A stretch of DNA of 64,000 bases. It comes from Nocardia sp. NBC_01327 (lineage in GTDB: Bacteria > Actinomycetota > Actinomycetes > Mycobacteriales > Mycobacteriaceae). The notes below the pieces were generated by a model, which was given only the letters and a program-made list of their open reading frames with translations, searched no databases and was not told where the DNA came from. A program made the translations under genes and the position numbers. The stretch lies in contig NZ_CP108383.1 of assembly GCF_035958815.1 (NCBI RefSeq), forward strand, positions 558,001 through 622,000. Direction: 5' to 3'. This document shows positions 25,617 through 33,459 of the stretch, piece after piece (the first letter of the stretch is position 1; every line of letters begins with the position of its first letter).

Positions 25617-25652
25617 GGGTGTCATAGTTGGCCTAAAACAGGGGTGTCATAG
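25617..25652. promoter_or_regulatory. Direct repeats GGGTGTCATAG in the divergent control region
   Basis: Two identical 11-base copies (25617-25627 and 25642-25652) lie 25 bases apart between the regulator (minus) and the excisionase gene (plus). Spacing and place suit operators for the XRE protein. Confidence 0.5.
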
Positions 25653-25758
25653 GTGCGTTCTCTGTCGGACACACTGTTAGGATCGTGATGAAAGTGAAAC
25701 ACAGGGCCAGAGTGTGCATGTTCTTGCACCACCTGTGGTCAGTGAAGGAGAACCCGCG

Positions 25759-25929
25759 TTGATCGTGACCCCGATGAGCCCCACCGAAGCCGCTCGCACT
25801 GTTGGGTGCCACCAGAACTCGATCTATGCCGCCCTACTGTCCGGGGAGTTGAAGGGCTACCAGCGGACCGCGAAGGGGCGCTGGCGGATCTTTCCTGACG
25901 ATCTCGCCAAGTGGCTCAAGGGTGAGTGA
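25759..25929 (+). CDS. xis: Excisionase-like helix-turn-helix protein
   Basis: The TTG start at 25759 has AAGGAG eight bases upstream and gives 56 residues; ATG 25774 is an alternative. SPTEAARTVGCHQNSIYAAL, then GELKGYQRTAKGRWRI and DDLAKWL, is the MerR/excisionase-type winged helix. It likely directs the integrase toward excision and may act as an activator. It opens the plus-strand genes of the element. Confidence 0.85.
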   Translation: MIVTPMSPTEAARTVGCHQNSIYAALLSGELKGYQRTAKGRWRIFPDDLAKWLKGE

Positions 25930-26007
25930 GCGCAAGGAAAAGCCCGGCCTGTGCGGCAACACGGACCGGGCTAAAGAAAAACACCCGTCTACCAGGAAGG
26001 ATGTCTA

Positions 26008-26238
26008 GTGAGCAACGATACTACAGCCGCGAAGGGCTGTGGCAGTGAGTTCCCGTACCAGCAGTTCGACGTGATCACCCGTGACGCAGTGGGGCTGATG
26101 GAAGCCAATGGGCTGAAGGTCTCGCGGCAGTGCATGGGTGGCTGCGGGCAGTGGCTGACCAGTCTGGAGTCGGTGGCCCGTGGGATGGGTTCGGCGTGCT
26201 GGAATCGTGCCCAGCAGGCCCCGGAGGGGCGTGCGTGA
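26008..26238 (+). CDS. DUF6011 family small zinc-ribbon-like protein
   Basis: The GTG at 26008 follows AGGAAGG and gives 76 residues. The C-terminal half, CMGGCGQWLTSLESVARGMG followed by SACWNR, has the Cys pairs and the SVARGxG core of DUF6011, found on many actinobacterial mobile elements. It overlaps the DUF3631 start by four bases and probably serves the same replication module. Confidence 0.8.
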   Translation: MSNDTTAAKGCGSEFPYQQFDVITRDAVGLMEANGLKVSRQCMGGCGQWLTSLESVARGMGSACWNRAQQAPEGRA

Positions 26239-27668
26239 CCGAGGATCGGCAGTCTCGCGAGGAGGTGCGGGCTGTGCTTCGGGGTGTACTGACCGAGGTG
26301 CGCACGCATTTCGACAGGTTCATCTATACCGCTGATCCCGATGGGGACGACTCGGTGATCCTGACTTTGTGGGCGGCGCATTCATGGGCGATCGAAGCGC
26401 TGTACACGTCGCCCCGGCTGTTGTTCGACTCGCCGTTGCCGGGTTCGGGGAAGACCACGGCTCTCGAGCATGTGGGGCGGTTGTCGAAGGCTCGGTTGTC
26501 GATGGCGGCTGTGTCCAGTCCCGCACTCATTCCCAGGGTTTTAGACACTGCACCGAGGACTCTGCTCATTGACGAGTGCGACCGGTCGCTGTCGGGGAAG
26601 AAGAACGGCATCGAAGACATCCTCGCCATCCTGAACACCGGCTACAAGAAGGGCGCGTCGCGGCCCGTGCTGGTCAAGAACCCGGATGGTGGTTTCGACG
26701 CGAGGGAGATGAGCACCTACGCGGCCGTGGCGATGGCGGGGAACTCCCCGGACCTGCCGGACGACACCCGTTCCAGGACCATCGAGATTCTGCTTTTGCC
26801 CGCCAGCAACGGCGAAGTCGCCGAAACCGATTGGGAAGAACTGGATGAGTCGGTGGCAGTGCTCGCACAGCGGTTGCAAGGGGCTGTCGAGGCTGTCATG
26901 GACGAGTTCAAGGGGTTGGCCGTGGACCTGCCCGCAGGACTGACCGGCCGCCGCAAAGAGGTATGGCGGCCTCTGATGCGGGTGGCGGTCACCGCTGGCG
27001 GTCATTGGCCCGAGAGTCTGGCGCGGGTGATCGGCAAAGATATGGACCGACTGGCCGCCGCCGTCGAGGATGGGCTTGTTTACGAGAAGCCGCATGTCGT
27101 GCTGATCAAGGACATGCACGCGGTGTTCGGTGCAGAGCTGTTCATGCCGACCGTGACTGTCATCGATGCCCTGATCGCGCGCAACCCGTTCATGTGGGGC
27201 GCGAACCAGGCTCGCAACCTCACGGCGTTGACCGCCAAGCGGCTTGCGTTGATGCTGACGAAGAATTATCGGGTGCGGTCGGCGCAGCCGGCGCGGGGTG
27301 CGCAGCGCGGGTATCGCCGGGCGGATCTGGAACGGGCGTGGGCCTCGGTCGGCCTCAGGCCCTCATCTGAACAATCCGATGCACGTGATGCATCTGATGA
27401 TTCGATGCGGGCGCGGTGCATCACGTCATCGGATGCATCGGATACATCGCATGTTTCAGGTGTGCGGCTGGGCGTGAGCGAAGGATTAGCCGAGCGGGCC
27501 TCTCGATGGCTGGCCACCCCCGGCCACGACGGCAGCACACGCAGCGTCGTCGGTGCGGAGGAACTCGCCGCCGCACTCGGTGTCGCCGTGGACGAGATCG
27601 CCACCGAACTCGGACCACCGGACTCGTCCAACTTCTATTGGGCCGCTGACCTGAAGTTCGCAGCCTGA
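26235..27668 (+). CDS. DUF3631 domain ATPase (element replication helicase candidate)
   Basis: From GTG 26235 (overlapping the previous stop as GTGA, with GGAGGGG upstream) the protein has 477 residues. SPLPGSGKTTALEH is a Walker A loop near residue 60, and TLLIDECDR is the Walker B. The DUF3631 region follows. A Ser/Asp-rich linker (about residues 375-415) is encoded by GATGCA-type repeats, and a small C-terminal domain follows. DUF3631 proteins accompany replication genes on actinobacterial elements; a DNA helicase role is inferred. Confidence 0.82.
   Translation: MTEDRQSREEVRAVLRGVLTEVRTHFDRFIYTADPDGDDSVILTLWAAHSWAIEALYTSPRLLFDSPLPGSGKTTALEHVGRLSKARLSMAAVSSPALIPRVLDTAPRTLLIDECDRSLSGKKNGIEDILAILNTGYKKGASRPVLVKNPDGGFDAREMSTYAAVAMAGNSPDLPDDTRSRTIEILLLPASNGEVAETDWEELDESVAVLAQRLQGAVEAVMDEFKGLAVDLPAGLTGRRKEVWRPLMRVAVTAGGHWPESLARVIGKDMDRLAAAVEDGLVYEKPHVVLIKDMHAVFGAELFMPTVTVIDALIARNPFMWGANQARNLTALTAKRLALMLTKNYRVRSAQPARGAQRGYRRADLERAWASVGLRPSSEQSDARDASDDSMRARCITSSDASDTSHVSGVRLGVSEGLAERASRWLATPGHDGSTRSVVGAEELAAALGVAVDEIATELGPPDSSNFYWAADLKFAA
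27378..27439. repeat. GATGCA/TGCATC repeat cluster inside the DUF3631 gene
   Basis: GATGCA or its complement occurs at 27378, 27387, 27417 and 27432, with a perfect 10-base inverted repeat ACGTGATGCA (27383-27392) and TGCATCACGT (27417-27426). It encodes a low-complexity linker and could be an iteron-type origin. Confidence 0.5.
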
Positions 27669-27688
27669 TTCGGTGGTGATGGATTGCG

Positions 27689-27727
27689 ACAACCCCCGGC
27701 ACGGTTGCAAGCGAGCCGGGGGTTGTT
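27689..27727. terminator. Terminator between the DUF3631 gene and the next minus-strand gene
   Basis: ACAACCCCCGGC pairs perfectly with GCCGGGGGTTGT around a 14-base loop, between converging genes. Confidence 0.8.
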
Positions 27728-27827
27728 CGTGAAGTGCGTTGTGGTGCAACGCTCTACGTTGTCCTGAGTTCGGCTATGGCCCCACCCCCTCTCTGGGCTT
27801 CCCGAGCTATCGGAGTGGTCTTGGTGG

Positions 27828-28352
27828 TTAGGCCTCACCCGCCCTCGCTGGCGGTAGGTCCCGCATTGGTGGCATTGCGCGCCGTGCGTACGTCTCCTCT
27901 GGATCGACAGTGATCACGTCGAGTTGCTGGACCAGCGTCCCCGGCACTTCGCCATCCTCGAAGTGCTCGGAGCTGGGGACGAATACGGCTTCAGCATCCA
28001 GGCGGGTTGCTTGGGCCTTGAGCCGGGCCAACGGTGGCCGACCGAAGCGGGGGTCATAAATCACCATGTCGGCGAAGTCGTATCCGAGACGTGTTGCAAG
28101 CCTGCGTATTTGGGTTTGATCCCAGAGCAGAGCCAGCCCGGACACATCGGTCCGGGCGTACCCCACGCATGTTGGCTTGTACTTCATGACTGCCCCTTTT
28201 TCATCCGGTCCGATGAGTGCACCGTGTCCGGGAAACTCCAGGTAGAAGCCCGAGTAGTCGTCGGATTCGTCTCCGGCACTGTGTAGTTCGAACAGGCCAC
28301 CGGGAAATTCGTACAACCTGGTTCGCGGCGCGGCCTCTGGCTCATCGGTCAC
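27828..28352 (-). CDS. Hypothetical protein of the element
   Basis: The GTG at 28352 has GAGGAGG five bases upstream and gives 174 residues; the longer frame upstream has no such signal. The protein is acidic and soluble (EFPGGLFELHSAGDESDDYSG), with no recognised motif. Its reading direction is opposite to the cassette on its right, with which it shares a promoter region (28353-28569). Confidence 0.65.
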   Translation of the reverse strand: MTDEPEAAPRTRLYEFPGGLFELHSAGDESDDYSGFYLEFPGHGALIGPDEKGAVMKYKPTCVGYARTDVSGLALLWDQTQIRRLATRLGYDFADMVIYDPRFGRPPLARLKAQATRLDAEAVFVPSSEHFEDGEVPGTLVQQLDVITVDPEETYARRAMPPMRDLPPARAGEA

Positions 28353-28569
28353 GGCTGCCTCCTCGGGTCGCTGGTGAGGCAGTCCGGGGGCGGGACGACT
28401 GCACCGACCCCGAACGCCTGACTTCGACGCTAAACGGCCACATTGCGGCAACTCCAGGAGCTTGCAGCAGCTTGCGCAGGTTCTTTCGAACCACTGCAAG
28501 GCGGACAACGCAGGGGGACCATGGGATGTGCTATCCGCAAGGTGCTGCATAGCAACAGGAGGACAGGTC

Positions 28570-28917
28570 ATGAAACCTGAACAGGCCACCACACTTCAGT
28601 TCCTCGGCAAAGGAGGTACCACCGGCGACGGGTGTCCCTCCGTCTACGTCACCGACCACGGCACATTCCTGATCCAAGGATGGGTGACCGATCAGGCGGA
28701 GACGGTCGAAATACCGCACCTACTACTAGGTTTCGTCGGCAACGACAGGTTCATTGGTGCGCGCATGGAAGACACAGGGCGCGGCACTTTCCTCCTCACT
28801 GGGCGGCCGGTAACCGATGCCGGAACCTTGACGCAGCTGGATCTGTACGAGGACGAGACGGCCATCGAGGTTCCCGTGTGTGAGAGGTCGTTCTACGGTG
28901 TTGCTGCTGCCGGGTAA
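28570..28917 (+). CDS. Hypothetical protein, first gene of an HTH/DUF6879 cassette
   Basis: ATG 28570 has GGAGG seven bases upstream and gives 115 residues. The protein is small, acidic and beta-rich (DGCPSVYVTDHGTFLIQGW) and ends VPVCERSFYGV. Proteins of this kind often precede DUF6879 and HTH-DUF5753 genes in Streptomyces and relatives. It overlaps the next gene, which suggests coupled translation. The role is unknown. Confidence 0.75.
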   Translation: MKPEQATTLQFLGKGGTTGDGCPSVYVTDHGTFLIQGWVTDQAETVEIPHLLLGFVGNDRFIGARMEDTGRGTFLLTGRPVTDAGTLTQLDLYEDETAIEVPVCERSFYGVAAAG

Positions 28918-29428
28918 GGAGTTTCACGGGCCGTTCGCGGCCTGCCAACGGGAAGCGTTCCACCTGGAGGTGAAAGACACTTACGAGACGCCGGAGGAGT
29001 CCGCGCCTTTCGGGCGGTTCCTTGCCGGGGAGCCTGATGATTACTCATGGCTCGAGGGGTGGCTGGATCGGGTGCGGGCGATGACAGCTCGTGGCGTGCG
29101 CGTGCGTAGAGCGCGCGTGGTGACGGTTCCGCACACCGACTACACCAACTTCGCCTTGGAGGTCGCAATCCAGTGCAACAGTGCTGCGGGCGAGGAGATT
29201 CGGTACCTTCCCCGCAACCGTATCGACCCCAGTCTGTTGACCACCGATGATTGGTGGCTGATGGATGATGAGACCGTGGCGTTCACCGTGTTCGAGTCAA
29301 CCGGCCGATTCGTCGGTGGCGCTGTCACAACTGATCCACGGATTGCGGCCTACATTCGGGAGGTGAGGGATCGGGTGTGGGAGCACGCTGTTCCGCTCGC
29401 TGACTATGTTCCCCAGCGGACGCGGTGA
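28898..29428 (+). CDS. DUF6879 family protein
   Basis: From GTG 28898 the protein has 176 residues; GTG 28880 would add six. GKEFHGPFAACQREAFHLEVKD, the DDWWLMDDETVAF core and the C-terminal YIREVRDRVWEHA helix match the DUF6879 family. These proteins stand next to WhiJ-like regulators and may be effectors held in check by them; the biochemical activity is unknown. It overlaps both neighbours. Confidence 0.8.
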   Translation: MLLLPGKEFHGPFAACQREAFHLEVKDTYETPEESAPFGRFLAGEPDDYSWLEGWLDRVRAMTARGVRVRRARVVTVPHTDYTNFALEVAIQCNSAAGEEIRYLPRNRIDPSLLTTDDWWLMDDETVAFTVFESTGRFVGGAVTTDPRIAAYIREVRDRVWEHAVPLADYVPQRTR

Positions 29429-30276
29429 CCAGCGCGGCACATGAGGCACGCGAAGCTCTCGGGGTGAGACTCCGGGAGCTTCGTCGTGATGCGGGCTTGA
29501 CCGGCCGTAGGCTTGCTGCGCTTGCCGGTTGGCATGAATCCAAGACCAGCCGTATCGAATACGGCAAGCAAACCCCTACCGAAGCGGACCTGCGCGCCTG
29601 GTGCGAGCACACCGGCAGCCTTGACCAGTTGACTGACCTGGTCGCGTCGCTACGGAATATTCAGGCCGCCTACATGGAGTGGCAGCGGATCCTCGGCACT
29701 GGCACGAAGCGTCGCCAGAAGATGTCGGTGAAGCTGGAGGCTGAGACGGCCGCGATGCGCTGGTATGAGCCGTCGCTAGTGCCTGGCCTGCTTCAGACTC
29801 CCGCCTATATTCGGCAAGTTCTTGCGCTGGTCATCAGATTTCGGTCGATTCCGGATGACCTCGAGGAGGGGATGGCTGCCAGGATTGAGCGGCAGCAGGT
29901 GCTGTATCACGGCACCCGAAGGTTCTCGTTCGTTGTCGCTGAGCAGGTGTTGCAGACGACCCTGGGCGATGACTCGGTGATGCTGGGGCAACTGGATCGG
30001 ATGCTGTCGGTGATGGCGTTGCCACGCGTGACTCTCGGGATTGTGCCGCGTCGCAGCGCGATTGAGGCGCTGGCACCGAACGGGTTCGTGATCTACGACA
30101 ACAGGCTCGTGCAGGCGGAGACAGTGACGGCCGAACTGAATATCAGTCAGCCTCGCGAGATCGCCTTGTACGGCAAGCTGTTCGCGGTGCTGAGTGATCG
30201 GGCTGTGTACGGGGAAGCTGCCCGTCGGTTGATTCAGGATGAGGTGGAGAAGCGCAGGCAGGGGAGGTACCTCTAG
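29425..30276 (+). CDS. Helix-turn-helix regulator with DUF5753 domain (WhiJ-like)
   Basis: The GTG at 29425 overlaps the DUF6879 stop by four bases and gives 283 residues. Residues 10-65 hold an XRE helix-turn-helix (LRELRRDAGLTGRRLAALAG, HESKTSRIEYG). The rest is DUF5753, with MRWYEPSLVPGLLQT and YIRQVL. In Streptomyces such proteins pair with small partners to control development; here it probably represses its own cassette. Confidence 0.9.
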   Translation: MTSAAHEAREALGVRLRELRRDAGLTGRRLAALAGWHESKTSRIEYGKQTPTEADLRAWCEHTGSLDQLTDLVASLRNIQAAYMEWQRILGTGTKRRQKMSVKLEAETAAMRWYEPSLVPGLLQTPAYIRQVLALVIRFRSIPDDLEEGMAARIERQQVLYHGTRRFSFVVAEQVLQTTLGDDSVMLGQLDRMLSVMALPRVTLGIVPRRSAIEALAPNGFVIYDNRLVQAETVTAELNISQPREIALYGKLFAVLSDRAVYGEAARRLIQDEVEKRRQGRYL

Positions 30277-30282
30277 CTGCGG

Positions 30283-30837
30283 TCATTCTCCGGACAAGTA
30301 GCGGTAGACGGTCGCTCGGGAACACCCGAGCATCTTCGCGATGTCCGGTGCGTTGATTCCCTTCGCCTTCAGCTCTTTTGCCTTCGCCGCGTCCGCGTCA
30401 CCCACCTTGCGAGGACGGCCACCCTTGCGGCCGTTCGCCGCTGCCGCTGCCAGTCCAGCACGAGTTCGTTCGATCATCGTGTCTCGTTCCAACTGCGCGA
30501 AAGCAGCCATGATCGTGAGCATCGCCTTACCCATCGGCCCGTCCGTGTGCAGTCCTTCGGTGAGGCTGCGAAAGCCAATCCCGCGCTCAGTCAGTTGCTC
30601 GATCAACTGGAGGACGTGAACCGTGTTGCGGCCCAAACGGTCCAGCTTCCACACTGCCAGCACATCGCCCTCACGAAGGTGATCCAGGCACCGATCCAGT
30701 TCTGGCCGTTCAGTCTTCGCGCCAGACACGCCAACGTCGGTGTAGATGCGTTCCGCGCCAGCGGCCTTCAATGCGTCGAGTTGCAGCTGAGGGTCTTGGT
30801 CGTTGGTGCTGACTCGTGCGTACCCGATGATCGCCAC
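30283..30837 (-). CDS. Serine recombinase (resolvase/invertase family)
   Basis: The 184-residue protein has the small serine recombinase layout: YARVSTNDQ with the catalytic Ser near residue 10, ADVGVSG-like loop (YTDVGVSGAK), LDRLGRN, the E helix MAAFAQLERD, and a C-terminal Hin-like helix-turn-helix (INAPDIAKMLGCSRATVYRYL). It acts on sites made of inverted half-sites. A fitting array lies at once upstream. It may resolve dimers or multimers of the excised element, or be left from another transposon. Confidence 0.92.
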   Translation of the reverse strand: MAIIGYARVSTNDQDPQLQLDALKAAGAERIYTDVGVSGAKTERPELDRCLDHLREGDVLAVWKLDRLGRNTVHVLQLIEQLTERGIGFRSLTEGLHTDGPMGKAMLTIMAAFAQLERDTMIERTRAGLAAAAANGRKGGRPRKVGDADAAKAKELKAKGINAPDIAKMLGCSRATVYRYLSGE

Positions 30838-30850
30838 TGAACCGCCTTCT

Positions 30851-30995
30851 GTCTCATAATCCCGTTGCTTTTCTGGTTTTGAGACTAGATGTTTTGAGAC
30901 ATGGTTTCAAGACAGTTGTTGATCATGTTTGCCCAGAGTGGCTGACGCTGAACCTGCCGCTCGTCTCAGTCTCAACAACCGATCGTTTATGAGAC
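30851..30995. other. res-like recombination array of TGAGAC/GTCTCA half-sites
   Basis: Six exact copies are present: GTCTCA at 30851, 30963 and 30969, and TGAGAC at 30880, 30895 and 30990, with a degenerate copy near 30907. Inverted pairs span 30851-30885 and 30969-30995, close to the size of resolvase sites. The array is directly upstream of the resolvase gene, as in res regions. Confidence 0.7.
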
Positions 30996-31460
30996 ACCTG
31001 CTGGACGGGTGAGCATGGCCCGTGCTCGCACCCTGGGGAGGGACCCTCCAAGGCTCTGTGACCGCCTACCCTCAGGCGCAGTCGCCAATTCTGCGCGCGG
31101 GTGGGGGAGGGGGCATTGGCGTGCCTGACCGGGCCGCCCTACCTGGGGTGCCGGGGTTGGATTCGCACCGGGTCGCTATGTGGCTCGCGGTCCGTACGCA
31201 TTCCCAGGGGTGTTTGACCCCCGTAGACCCTCCCTCCGGGCTCATTTGGGTCAGCGCACCTCCCGGTTGTCTCCCCCTTGTACGGGTTACCAGGTGTGTT
31301 TCCGAGGTGGGGCAAGCGAACGCCATGGCTCCGGACTTGTCACGCCTTGTCACAAATCCGGGTTTCACGGCGGTCTAATGGCATCCATCGAGATCCACAT
31401 TCATGCAGCTCAGAAGTGGTTCTCGGTCATACCGGTCCACCCGCATTCACGGGACTAACC
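30996..31460. other. Gene-free right end of the element
   Basis: I see no convincing gene here. The small open frames (for example 31022-31378 plus and 31072-31368 minus) lack start signals and family features. The stretch holds a copy of the 24-base terminal repeat and ends at the right attachment site. Confidence 0.5.
31333..31356 (+). repeat. Right copy of the 24-base terminal repeat
   Basis: This stretch matches 23829-23852 at 21 of 24 positions, starting GGACTTGTCACGC. It lies 104 bases inside the right attachment site. Confidence 0.45.
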
Positions 31461-31480
31461 CAAGTACCAAAGAGTGCTAG
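31461..31480. other. Right attachment site (attR core)
   Basis: CAAGTACCAAAGAGTGCTAG is the partner of the left copy, differing only at position 11. Confidence 0.8.
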
Positions 31481-31520
31481 CACCCGGCGTGTCCGTCGAA
31501 CACTCACCTGGGAAAACGCA

Positions 31521-31554
31521 AAAGGCCCGCGAACCAACATGGTTCGCGGGCTTT
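31521..31554. terminator. Strong hairpin just outside the element
   Basis: GCCCGCGAACC pairs with GGTTCGCGGGC around a five-base loop, with A and T runs on either side. It fits a terminator and predates the insertion. Confidence 0.7.
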
Positions 31555-31668
31555 CCGACAACCTGGCCGGAGCTTCAGGGGCTGCGTCCCCGAAACTCCG
31601 TCCGCGGTTACTCCCGTATCCCGGTCGAGGGCCCAGGGGCTGCGTCCCCGGCCCCTCGGTCAGGGGGT

Positions 31669-31688
31669 GTGGGGGCGTCAGCCCCCAC
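31669..31688 (-). terminator. Hairpin downstream of sodA
   Basis: GTGGGGGC-GTCA-GCCCCCAC is a perfect stem 17 bases past the sodA stop. Two GGGGCTGCGTCCCCG palindromes lie just beyond it at about 31577-31661. Confidence 0.55.
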
Positions 31689-31704
31689 GTCAGTCCTACG
31701 GCTG

Positions 31705-32328
31705 TCAGCCGAAGATCAGACCCTTGCCCTGCTGGGTCGCACGGGCGAAGCGGTCCTGCACGTCGGCCCAGTTGACGACGTTCCAGAACGCGGTCACGTA
31801 GTCGGCCTTGACGTTCTTGTACTGCAGGTAGAAGGCGTGCTCCCACATATCGACCTGCAGCAGCGGGATGATGCCCAGCGGCACATTGGCCTGCTGGTCG
31901 TACAGCTGGAAGGTGAGCAGCTTCTGGCCCAGGGTGTCGTACCCGAGCACGGCCCAGCCGGAGCCCTGCAGACCGTTGGCGGCAGCGGTGAACTGCGCGC
32001 GGAACTTGTCGAACGACCCGAACTGGTCGTCGATGGCGGCCTCGAGCTCGCCGACCGGCTTGTCGCCACCGTTGGGGGAGAGGTTCTTCCACCAGATGGA
32101 GTGGTTGGCGTGGCCACCCAGGTGGAACGCCAGGTTCTTCTCGTTCAGGAAGATGGCGGCGTGATCGCCCGACTCACGGGCGGCTTCCAGCTTGCCCAGT
32201 GCGGCGTTCGCGCCCGCGACGTAGGCGGCGTGGTGCTTGGAGTGGTGGATCTCGTTGATCTGCCCGGAGATGTGGGGCTCCAGGGCGCTGTAGTCGTAAT
32301 CCAGTTCTGGCAGCGTGTACTCAGCCAC
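31705..32328 (-). CDS. sodA: Superoxide dismutase, Fe/Mn family, probably Mn type
   Basis: The GTG at 32328 follows GGAAGGGA and gives 207 residues. Metal ligands are His28 ([10 protein letters not shown]), His76 ([10 protein letters not shown]), Asp160 and His164 ([12 protein letters not shown]). Residue 145 is Gln (LYDQQANVP); in M. tuberculosis the same place is His and the enzyme uses iron, while Gln is linked to manganese. It converts superoxide to peroxide and oxygen. No signal peptide is present, as usual for mycobacterial SodA. Confidence 0.97.
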   Translation of the reverse strand: MAEYTLPELDYDYSALEPHISGQINEIHHSKHHAAYVAGANAALGKLEAARESGDHAAIFLNEKNLAFHLGGHANHSIWWKNLSPNGGDKPVGELEAAIDDQFGSFDKFRAQFTAAANGLQGSGWAVLGYDTLGQKLLTFQLYDQQANVPLGIIPLLQVDMWEHAFYLQYKNVKADYVTAFWNVVNWADVQDRFARATQQGKGLIFG

Positions 32329-32617
32329 GATGTCCCTTCCTCAGTGTGTCGGGGCTGTGTGCCCGGGGCCTTTGCCTAGGCGCACCCAACCATCATTCGT
32401 ACACCCGCTCCCGTGCAACCGGGCTGCGTGCCCCTACATTCCGGTGCTCACGACACTTTCCCAACCATTGGAACAGTGGTGATCGCAACTGGAGCCGGGC
32501 CGGTACAGGCATACCTCGACGACCGTCGGTGAAACTGAGGAGTGACGGCCGCGGGGGCCGGAGCCCCCACGAATTCACGCTGATTTCACGACGGATTTCA
32601 CAGTGCCGGACCGATTT

Positions 32618-33229
32618 TCACAGCGGCGGCACGATATGCGGTCGCATGGTGCGCGGGTCGCCGGCGTCGTGTGCCTGCCACCAGCGCACACCGCCGGAGA
32701 TGAACTCGGGCAGCGGAATCTCCGTGCCCTTCTTGTCCTGCACGGTGATGCCCTCGAACCACACCCGAACATCGAGTTCGCGGGGATCGACGCCCTCCTC
32801 CTGCGAGATTTCGAGCATATGCGCCGCGGGCCGGTCGTTCAGGACGGTGTCGAAGCTGAGCAGTTTGCGCCATTGCGTCCAGGCGTTGTCGTCGAGGTCG
32901 AAGAATTCCCAGCCGTGCAGTCCGCCGCCGCCGAAGCTGTTGACGGCGTCGTGCAGCCCGTCCAGTTCGAGCGGCAGCACCACCGGGTCGAGGTCGTCCC
33001 AGCGCTGGCGGCGCAGCGAGGCGGCGACGCGGCTGATCCCGGTGAGGGACAGGTACACATCACAATCCGCGGGCGGTGGCCCGTCGGTGGGAAGTGTCAG
33101 GACGTCGAGTTCCAGCCGAAACTTTCCGGCCGCCGCGTCGACGTCGATTCCGAGGCATGTCGCCTCGGACAGTGCGGTGTTGAGTCCGGTGATATCCAGT
33201 CCGTCGAGTAGCCCCCTGCTCACAGTCAT
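32618..33229 (-). CDS. Conserved hypothetical protein
   Basis: The 203-residue protein is acidic and soluble, with many Trp and Asp residues (WEFFDLDDNAWTQWRKL). It shows no signal peptide, membrane segment or motif I recognise. The 288 bases between it and sodA hold no gene that I can support. Confidence 0.65.
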   Translation of the reverse strand: MTVSRGLLDGLDITGLNTALSEATCLGIDVDAAAGKFRLELDVLTLPTDGPPPADCDVYLSLTGISRVAASLRRQRWDDLDPVVLPLELDGLHDAVNSFGGGGLHGWEFFDLDDNAWTQWRKLLSFDTVLNDRPAAHMLEISQEEGVDPRELDVRVWFEGITVQDKKGTEIPLPEFISGGVRWWQAHDAGDPRTMRPHIVPPL

Positions 33230-33429
33230 AGCGCCAGGCTACCGATCTTGCCTGGCTGAGCCCAGGAATTCCGTTTTTATGTATGTATGTCGTTTTTTTC
33301 CGGTGCGAACGGAACCGATCCCTGACCGGGGCCGTCCTACTAGATGTCGGGTCGACCGCTCCGAGCGGTGGAGGGGACTTTTCGGATCGGTTGACCGGAC
33401 TTTTCGGGTCTTTCCGTCACTTCTCAACC

Positions 33430-33459
33430 TGTGGATCAGGTTGTGGATTATGTGGATAA
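33430..33459. promoter_or_regulatory. Cluster of three DnaA-box-like repeats
   Basis: TGTGGATCA (33430), TGTGGATTA (33442) and TGTGGATAA (33451) stand in one orientation; the last is the exact complement of TTATCCACA. The gap 33230-33597 has no gene. It also holds an A/T-rich run (33274-33300) and two copies of GACTTTTCGGRTC near 33380-33410. Confidence 0.6.

Larger units (their letters stand above)
23759..31480. mobile_element. Integrated element of about 7.7 kb with tyrosine integrase
   Basis: A 20-base direct repeat (19/20 identical) marks both ends. The integrase gene is 12 bases inside the left end and reads toward it. Contents in order: integrase, Cro/CI regulator, excisionase-like protein, DUF6011, DUF3631 ATPase, a hypothetical gene, a three-gene HTH cassette, a serine resolvase and a res-like array. 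There is no FtsK/Tra-type transfer gene, no phage structural gene and no tRNA at the junction. The base and codon use is less GC-rich than in the flanks. It lies between sodA and the hypothetical gene that normally neighbours it. Confidence 0.85.

Noticed and set aside
31136..31165. Sequence resembling a tRNA 3' end on the minus strand (GCGAATCC followed by CCGGCACCCCA)
   Set aside because: No proper T-stem with GTTC and no anticodon or D arm could be folded, so the element does not appear to sit in a tRNA gene.
31022..31378. Small open frames on both strands at the right end of the element
   Set aside because: No ribosome-binding site, no recognisable family, proline/glycine-rich translations.
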